Below are positions 6,278 through 10,718 of a stretch of 10,718 nucleotides of DNA, piece by piece. The stretch's first letter is position 1, and the number at the start of each line of letters is the position of its first letter. The position numbers and the translations under genes were made by a program. The notes below the pieces were generated by a model. That model was given only the letters and a program-made list of their open reading frames with translations, did no database searches and was not told the origin of the DNA. This DNA comes from UMGS946 sp048421225 (lineage in GTDB: Bacteria; Bacillota; Clostridia; Christensenellales; CAG-138): the NCBI GenBank assembly GCA_048421225.1, contig DBFNRV010000070.1, positions 1 to 10,718 of the forward strand, in the 5' to 3' direction.

Positions 6278-6387
6278 TACAAACTTAAGTGAATATTGCA
6301 TATTTTAATTTTCATGGTATAATATGGAAGTCTAGACTTGTTGTAAATGTTAATTAAGATGTCTTATGAAGCATATTTAAGTTTGTA
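6278..6387. repeat. 11-bp inverted repeat enclosing the operon promoter
   Basis: TACAAACTTAA at 6278-6288 is the exact reverse complement of TTAAGTTTGTA at 6377-6387, with 88 bases between. The span holds the -35, -10 and likely transcription start, and ends just before the AGGAGG site. The left arm is upstream of the transcript, so the arms cannot pair in the mRNA. They could be recombination sites or paired regulator sites. Confidence 0.5.
6296..6323 (+). promoter_or_regulatory. Strong extended -10 promoter of the propeller-NlpC/P60 operon
   Basis: TTGCAT (6296-6301) and a perfect TATAAT (6318-6323) are 16 bases apart. The -10 is preceded by TGG, giving a TGn extension. A start near 6330 leaves a leader of about 74 nt before ATG 6404. 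The promoter lies wholly within the inverted repeat at 6278-6387. No other clear promoter is seen before the downstream lipoprotein genes, so it probably drives them too. Confidence 0.65.
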
Positions 6388-6403
6388 TTTCAGGAGGAAG
6401 GTA

Positions 6404-8350
6404 ATGAATTTTTCAAGTATATTTAAACGGGTATTCAGCCTGCTGCTATGTCTGATTTTTATAGCCGGCTTCGCGGCTTCGGCGACAACCGCGGCCGGCG
6501 AAGGGGACGGTGAGGACGTATCCCCCTACACCATAATACACGACGAGGCGCTCAGCGTACCCATAGGCACGGGCTACGGGCAGGTGGGCTACGACTTTGG
6601 CGACGTTCCGCTTCAAATCAGGGGACCTGGCAGCTTCTATGTTGATGAAAGCGGCTGGATAGCGATACTCGATTCGGAAAACAGCAGGATATTGCTATAC
6701 GTTAACGGGCAGTGCACAAATATGCTGTCCCTGCCCAGCGGCTATTACGCGACAAAGATGTGCTTTGCAAACAACATATTTTATGTGCTCGACGTGCCGT
6801 CAAGCAAGGTTTGCGAGGTGCCGTTTATCATGACCCTTGACGACCCGGACAAGGAAGCGTATGTTAAGCACGACCTTCCCGAGGGCCTTATTGGCTTAAC
6901 GGTAGTGGATATGCTGATTACCCCAAACGGGCTGGCTGTGGTTGATATGGATGAGAACTACTATTATCTCACCCAGGATAACGGTTTTGTTCTTGGAACT
7001 ACCTACAGCACGTATGAAAAGACAGCCTGCGGAGACTGCGAGGAGGAGGGGCACGAGCATGAAACGCCGATAGACCCGTCGGTGAGCATCGGCCTGGGAA
7101 CCCTCGAATGGGATATAGCCCTTGACAAGAATATAAACGACCTGGCCGCGATAGACAAGGACGCCGCAAACAACCTTTACGCCGAGTACTTTGACTATGT
7201 AACGAACGTATATACCATAATGTCCGAGCGGACGGTACGCAAGTACGACGCAAACGGCAATGTTGTGGGATACGCGAGAATCGACGACGACGGGCTGCAT
7301 ACATACGCCGACAAGCAGTATCAGGTAATGGCGGATGGAACGGTCTATTACATGGCCTGCTACGAGGACAAGGTGTCCATTCAAAGGCTTATCTTCGGCA
7401 CTACGTATGCGTCCAGAATGGCCGAGCTGGCCCAGAGGGCGCTGCAGATGGACGCCGAGCTTGAAGCCATGGAGCAGGCCGACGAGGATAATCCGGAAAA
7501 GAAGCTGACGATGATTTATAATCTTCCTGTGTCGCGTTCATATGTCGAATCCAGGGCAAAGAGTATGGTGAGTAAGAAATGGGAGTTGAAATCGTATCAT
7601 AAGGATCTTGCACAGGCAGGGGCGGACAGAGACAATATCAAACTGCCTATAGAGGTAAGAAACGCAAAGCCAGGCGCTATTCTAAAGGGAATACCCTATT
7701 GCCGCGGCGGATTCAACGGGCTGGATAATCTGGGCAGCGGCAGACTCAGAGACTTTGACACCGCGATAAAGGCCAGGCCGGGCATTGCGGGGAACGCTAA
7801 CAAAGGCGGCTGGATTTCCCCGACGGTTGGCCTGGACTGCTCGGGGTTTGTGTCCAGCGCATGTGCGTTAAGAGAGTATTATAACACAACAAATATATCC
7901 AAGTACCTTGGACATAAATATAGTATAAGCGAATACGACGTTGACAGCGCAAAATGGATGGATATTTATGTTAAGCCCGGATCCCATACGGTTATATATA
8001 TTAGTAAAGCAAATGGTGGTAAATACAACATAATAGATTCAACCACAAGCTCCGACGGCAGGGGGAACGAAGGTAAGGATATAGACAAGGTTTCAGGCAG
8101 AAGTGTTTTCAAAAGTTTTTTTAATGGCTATATACGTAAATCAGCCTGGCATGAGGTGCCTTCAAAATACATGCATAACAGTACAAGCCATTGGAGGCAA
8201 TGCAAGTTTTATTCGCAATGCGGGCATAGATTATCTGTTGGTTCACATGTTTGGGTTACAGTTGGCGGCGTTAGAAAGTGTCAGACATGCGGTAGGTTTG
8301 CGCCAAACGTTTCGCCCTATATCTCAAGCCATATAAATTCAATGTCATAA
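6404..8350 (+). CDS. Secreted NHL-like propeller and NlpC/P60 hydrolase with Cys-rich C terminus
   Basis: This is a 648-residue exported protein. The signal peptide covers about residues 1-30. An NHL/beta-propeller-like region (about 60-328) includes the repeat SFYVDESGWIAILD...NSRIL at 77-99 and ends near MACYED, matching the lipoproteins downstream. It carries an inserted C209xxC212...H217xH219 motif. A Glu/Ala-rich helix (about 335-366) leads to an NlpC/P60-type cysteine peptidase domain (about 421-579) with the nucleophile in GLDCSGFVS (C479) and a likely catalytic His in PGSHTVIYI (H528); the third polar residue may be D545. Such domains usually cut peptide bonds in peptidoglycan stems. 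A terminal module has C600, C606, C626 and C629 with several His. I start at ATG 6404, because AGGAGG (6392-6397) is 6 bases upstream and the signal peptide begins there; ATG 6347 adds 19 non-signal residues. GC drops from about 56% (sampled lines) to about 40% after 7860. Confidence 0.82.
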   Translation: MNFSSIFKRVFSLLLCLIFIAGFAASATTAAGEGDGEDVSPYTIIHDEALSVPIGTGYGQVGYDFGDVPLQIRGPGSFYVDESGWIAILDSENSRILLYVNGQCTNMLSLPSGYYATKMCFANNIFYVLDVPSSKVCEVPFIMTLDDPDKEAYVKHDLPEGLIGLTVVDMLITPNGLAVVDMDENYYYLTQDNGFVLGTTYSTYEKTACGDCEEEGHEHETPIDPSVSIGLGTLEWDIALDKNINDLAAIDKDAANNLYAEYFDYVTNVYTIMSERTVRKYDANGNVVGYARIDDDGLHTYADKQYQVMADGTVYYMACYEDKVSIQRLIFGTTYASRMAELAQRALQMDAELEAMEQADEDNPEKKLTMIYNLPVSRSYVESRAKSMVSKKWELKSYHKDLAQAGADRDNIKLPIEVRNAKPGAILKGIPYCRGGFNGLDNLGSGRLRDFDTAIKARPGIAGNANKGGWISPTVGLDCSGFVSSACALREYYNTTNISKYLGHKYSISEYDVDSAKWMDIYVKPGSHTVIYISKANGGKYNIIDSTTSSDGRGNEGKDIDKVSGRSVFKSFFNGYIRKSAWHEVPSKYMHNSTSHWRQCKFYSQCGHRLSVGSHVWVTVGGVRKCQTCGRFAPNVSPYISSHINSMS

Positions 8351-8374
8351 CGTATCTTAATTATTAACATCATA

Positions 8375-8402
8375 CTAGCCGGATTTATCGTAATCCGGCT
8401 AG
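8375..8402 (+). other. Perfect intercistronic hairpin without a U-tract
   Basis: CTAGCCGGATT (8375-8385) pairs perfectly with AATCCGGCTAG (8392-8402) around a 6-base loop. No T-run follows. It lies between the hydrolase stop codon and the first lipoprotein gene, 25 bases before ATG 8428. It may act as an mRNA stability or processing element or a partial attenuator, which would change the ratio of hydrolase to lipoprotein. Confidence 0.6.
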
Positions 8403-8427
8403 GTTCCAAATGAAAGGAGAATTGTTA

Positions 8428-9543
8428 ATGAAATATTCCATAAAAATAGTATCGATTTTAATATGTATGTTAACCCTTGTTATTTCTGGCTGTACCAAAG
8501 TCGAGGCACCCACGCCCACGGATGTTATGCCCTCGCAGGACATAACACCAGCTTTGGCTACCCCAACGGCGGAGCCTACGCCCAGCCCGAAACCTACCCG
8601 CACCCCCGACCCAACGCCCGTGCCCACAGCAAATGAAGCATACCGCCTAAAGGGAGAGGTTATTGAGATAGCCAGCTTTAAAATTGGCAGCGGAAAAGAT
8701 AATTTAGCGTACGATTACTATCCAACTCCGATGACCGTGTCAGGTCCATCATCCTTTTACGTTGATGAGAGCGGCTGGCTGGCTGTGCTGGATACATATA
8801 ACTCAAGAATAGCAATATTCGAAAAAAGCGACGGTAAATATAAATATAGCGATGAGATACGTTTTGAAGACGATGGAATGATGTTTTTAATGGAGTACAT
8901 AAATGGGACGTTCTATGTACTGAATTACACTGTTGACTATATGTTTACCGTTGATTATGTTTACGGAGGTAATAACGCCAAAACCGTAGAAAAGCACTAT
9001 TTTCCGGATGGACTTACAGGCTTATTAGCATATATGGAACCGTTAGCCGACGGTGACGGAGTATATATTGGAGGCAGTCGCTCTGTTGCTGATGAAAATG
9101 GGGTTTATGTTGATGAACAATTAAACTATAGGTTTAAGGATGGGAAATTCATGCCACACGATGGTATTAAAGGATTGGTAGTAGAGGACTCAAAAACCTA
9201 TGGAACAACAGTGCTCTGGGATACAAAGACCTATTATAATGTCAAACTGGACGAGCAAGAATGGAAGTTCGAGTTTATAAATGGATACCCTATGTACTAC
9301 GGCGCAGATAATGAGCGTAATATTGTCTTTGGAGTTGATTATTATCATGAGGATGACTTTGACTACAAAACTTTGGAGATACGTAAGTATGACAAGTATT
9401 GTAATGAGCTTGGATCGGTTGAATTCGTAAATTACAATAAGATAGACAGGTTTCCTTGGCAGGGGTACAGGGTTCTCCCCAGCGGCAAAATCTACTACAT
9501 GGCATGCTATGAAGACAAGGTATGCTTCTATGAGATACGATAG
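8428..9543 (+). CDS. NHL-like propeller lipoprotein, array copy 1
   Basis: This 371-residue lipoprotein has the lipobox I19-S20-G21-C22, so C22 should be lipidated and the protein displayed on the outer face of the membrane. Residues about 28-68 are a Thr/Pro-rich spacer of the kind that lifts a domain through the wall. The domain contains GPSSFYVDESGWLAVLD followed by NSRIAIF (about 105-131), an NHL-like blade also found in the hydrolase at 6404-8350, and ends with MACYED and CFYEIR. The start at ATG 8428 has AAGGAGA (8414-8420) 7 bases upstream; an in-frame ATG at 8410 would place the ribosome site inside the gene. It lies 77 bases after the hydrolase gene. No catalytic motif is seen; a binding or sensing role is an inference. 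Residues after about 181 differ strongly from copy 2 although the first half is nearly identical. Confidence 0.83.
   Translation: MKYSIKIVSILICMLTLVISGCTKVEAPTPTDVMPSQDITPALATPTAEPTPSPKPTRTPDPTPVPTANEAYRLKGEVIEIASFKIGSGKDNLAYDYYPTPMTVSGPSSFYVDESGWLAVLDTYNSRIAIFEKSDGKYKYSDEIRFEDDGMMFLMEYINGTFYVLNYTVDYMFTVDYVYGGNNAKTVEKHYFPDGLTGLLAYMEPLADGDGVYIGGSRSVADENGVYVDEQLNYRFKDGKFMPHDGIKGLVVEDSKTYGTTVLWDTKTYYNVKLDEQEWKFEFINGYPMYYGADNERNIVFGVDYYHEDDFDYKTLEIRKYDKYCNELGSVEFVNYNKIDRFPWQGYRVLPSGKIYYMACYEDKVCFYEIR
8530..8966 (+). repeat. Conserved first-half block of the lipoprotein array (second copy 9660-10096)
   Basis: Bases 8530-8966 align without a gap to 9660-10096, a constant offset of 1130. I counted about 31 differences by eye, roughly 93% identity. 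Similarity falls off sharply after this block, and the signal peptide region before it is also less similar. The block covers the Thr/Pro linker and the NHL-like segment. Confidence 0.8.
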
Positions 9544-9639
9544 TTAAGGAAAAGAGTATGAAACTAACGATTAAAGCAATATCACTTTTGCTCTGTGTGT
9601 TTACACTGTTTGTGGCGGGCTGCGCTAACGTCGCAGCCC
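9499..9639 (+). repeat. Junction repeat of the lipoprotein array, copy a
   Basis: This covers the last 42 coding bases plus TAG of copy 1, the 14-base spacer and the first 82 bases of copy 2. It matches 10578-10718 at 135 of 141 positions with no gap, at an offset of 1079. All six differences are transitions. Confidence 0.85.
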
Positions 9640-10622
9640 CCACTCCCACGGCCACCATGCCCTCACAGGACATAACACCAGCTTTGGCTACCCCAACGGC
9701 GAAGCCTACGCCCACCCCAAAACCCACCCGCACCCCCGACCCGACTCCCGCGCCCACAGCGAATGAAGCATACCGCCTCAAAGGAGAGGTTATTGAGATA
9801 GCCAGCTTTAAAATAGGCAGCGGAAAAGACAATTTAGCGTACGATTACTATCCAACCCCGATGACCGTAACAGGCCCATCATCCTTTTACGTCGACGAGA
9901 GCGGTTGGCTGGCGGTGCTGGATACATATAATTCAAGAATAGCAATATTCGAAAAAAGCGACGGTAAATATAAATATAGCGATGAGATACGCTTTGAAGA
10001 CGATGGAATGATGTTCTTAATGGAGTACATAAATGGGACGTTTTATGTGATGAATTATACTGTTGACTATATGTTCACCGTTGACTATGTTTATGGCGAA
10101 GACAACACCAAGGAAATAAAGAAGCATAGTTTTCCTGAGGATATGTTTATAACTCCAATTATGGAACCATTATCAGATGGAGTATACCTGACAAATGGAG
10201 AGGAGGATTATTGGTTCGTTGATGGAGAGTTTATGCCGCCAGACAATATTAAAGGCCTGTTAACATCTGAAAGAACATCCTCCCAATGGTCATATAAAAA
10301 TGAGTATAAAATTAGTTTGGACGGCCATGAATGGGAAGTGTCCTTTGATAACGATATAAGCCTGTTGACAGTGGGAACCGATAAAGAGCTTAATCTGGTC
10401 CTGGGGATGACAACTATTGACCTAGAAGCCGATGCATACACAACTTTAACACTAGACATATACAAATATGATAAATACGGAAATGAATTGGGTTCTGTAA
10501 AGGCGTATGATTGTGATGATATAGACCGGTATCCATGGCAGGAAATCCGCGTACTTCCAGATGGCAGGATATATCTTATGGCATGCTATGAAGACGAGGT
10601 ATGCTTCTATGAGATACGATAG
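9558..10622 (+). CDS. NHL-like propeller lipoprotein, array copy 2
   Basis: This 354-residue paralogue of the preceding gene has the same order: a lipobox (V19-A20-G21-C22), a Thr/Pro spacer, an NHL-like segment with GPSSFYVDESGWLAVLD, and a C terminus with MACYED and CFYEIR. AAGGA at 9546-9550 lies 7 bases before the ATG, and only 14 bases separate it from the previous stop, so the two are surely co-transcribed. Its signal peptide differs from copy 1 but is almost identical to the partial copy 3. From residue 34 to about 181 it differs from copy 1 at only about 5 positions. After that the two match only patchily and differ in length, until the last two dozen residues agree again. The function is unknown; it is probably a surface-exposed binding module. 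Confidence 0.83.
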   Translation: MKLTIKAISLLLCVFTLFVAGCANVAAPTPTATMPSQDITPALATPTAKPTPTPKPTRTPDPTPAPTANEAYRLKGEVIEIASFKIGSGKDNLAYDYYPTPMTVTGPSSFYVDESGWLAVLDTYNSRIAIFEKSDGKYKYSDEIRFEDDGMMFLMEYINGTFYVMNYTVDYMFTVDYVYGEDNTKEIKKHSFPEDMFITPIMEPLSDGVYLTNGEEDYWFVDGEFMPPDNIKGLLTSERTSSQWSYKNEYKISLDGHEWEVSFDNDISLLTVGTDKELNLVLGMTTIDLEADAYTTLTLDIYKYDKYGNELGSVKAYDCDDIDRYPWQEIRVLPDGRIYLMACYEDEVCFYEIR

Positions 10623-10718
10623 TTAAGGAAAAGAGTATGAAACTAACGATTAAAGCAATATCACTTTTGCTCTGTGTATTTACACTGTTTGTGGTGGGCT
10701 GCGTTGACGTCGCGGCCC
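10578..10718 (+). repeat. Junction repeat of the lipoprotein array, copy b
   Basis: This is the second copy of the junction repeat, covering the end of lipoprotein copy 2, the identical spacer and the start of copy 3. It is truncated by the window end, so its true length is unknown. Confidence 0.85.
10637..10718 (+). CDS. Propeller lipoprotein, array copy 3 (partial, cut by window end)
   Basis: Only the first 27 codons are present. They form a lipoprotein signal peptide with the lipobox V19-V20-G21-C22 that is nearly identical to copy 2. The 14-base spacer before it (TTAAGGAAAAGAGT) equals the spacer before copy 2, including the ribosome site. The array therefore continues beyond the window. 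Confidence 0.8.
   Translation, partial: MKLTIKAISLLLCVFTLFVVGCVDVAA

Noticed and set aside
8410..8427. ATG 8410 as start of lipoprotein copy 1
   Set aside because: It would put the AAGGAGA ribosome site inside the gene; ATG 8428 has proper spacing and a standard lipoprotein signal peptide.
8548..8640. Pro/Thr-coding repetitive stretch as a possible CRISPR or satellite
   Set aside because: It is an in-frame Thr/Pro linker with irregular codons, present in each lipoprotein copy; there are no spaced direct repeats.
9290..9832. 180-codon minus-strand ORF with Gly/Val repeats spanning two lipoprotein genes
   Set aside because: It is the reverse reading of the Thr/Pro linker plus a gene junction; the Gly/Val repeats are the antisense of Thr-Pro codons.

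Overview
The window looks like chromosomal DNA of a low-to-mid GC Gram-positive bacterium, most likely a Clostridia-type member of the Bacillota. The evidence is sigma-A-like promoters with TATAAT boxes, AGGAGG-type ribosome binding sites, several classical lipobox signal peptides, a GH25 lysozyme and an NlpC/P60-type secreted hydrolase. The assignment is an inference; nothing in the window fixes genus or species. I saw no tRNA, rRNA, CRISPR array, transposase, integrase or phage structural gene.

Layout, left to right. (1) 1-824: a good promoter, a structured leader of roughly 280 nt that may be an unclassified cis-regulatory RNA, a small secreted Cys-rich protein whose frame breaks at a G6 run, and a bidirectional terminator. 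(2) 1002-1505, minus: a CDP-alcohol phosphatidyltransferase (phospholipid head-group synthesis) whose expected start codon appears lost. (3) 1847-2350, plus: a GNAT acetyltransferase. (4) 2502-3371, minus: an APH/choline-kinase-fold phosphotransferase. (5) 3449-4072: a gap with no convincing gene. (6) 4073-4993, minus: a lipoprotein of unknown function with a 12-bp tandem repeat coding a Glu-Pro-Ala linker. (7) 5399-6139, plus: a membrane-anchored GH25 muramidase. (8) 6404 to the window end, plus: the most distinctive part.

In region 8 a strong extended -10 promoter, enclosed by an 11-bp inverted repeat, drives a 648-residue secreted protein. It joins an NHL-like propeller segment, a helical linker, an NlpC/P60 domain and a Cys-rich C-terminal module. 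Behind it, apparently in the same transcript, lies a tandem array of lipoprotein genes carrying the same propeller-type segment on a Thr/Pro linker. Two are complete and a third is cut by the window edge, so the array continues. The complete copies are about 93% identical in DNA over their first halves (counted by eye) and then diverge abruptly, while their last residues are again conserved. Together with the lysozyme this makes a cell-envelope locus: peptidoglycan hydrolases plus a paralogous, mosaic set of surface lipoproteins. How the lipoproteins relate to the hydrolase (binding partner, decoy, sensor or protection) cannot be read from sequence alone.
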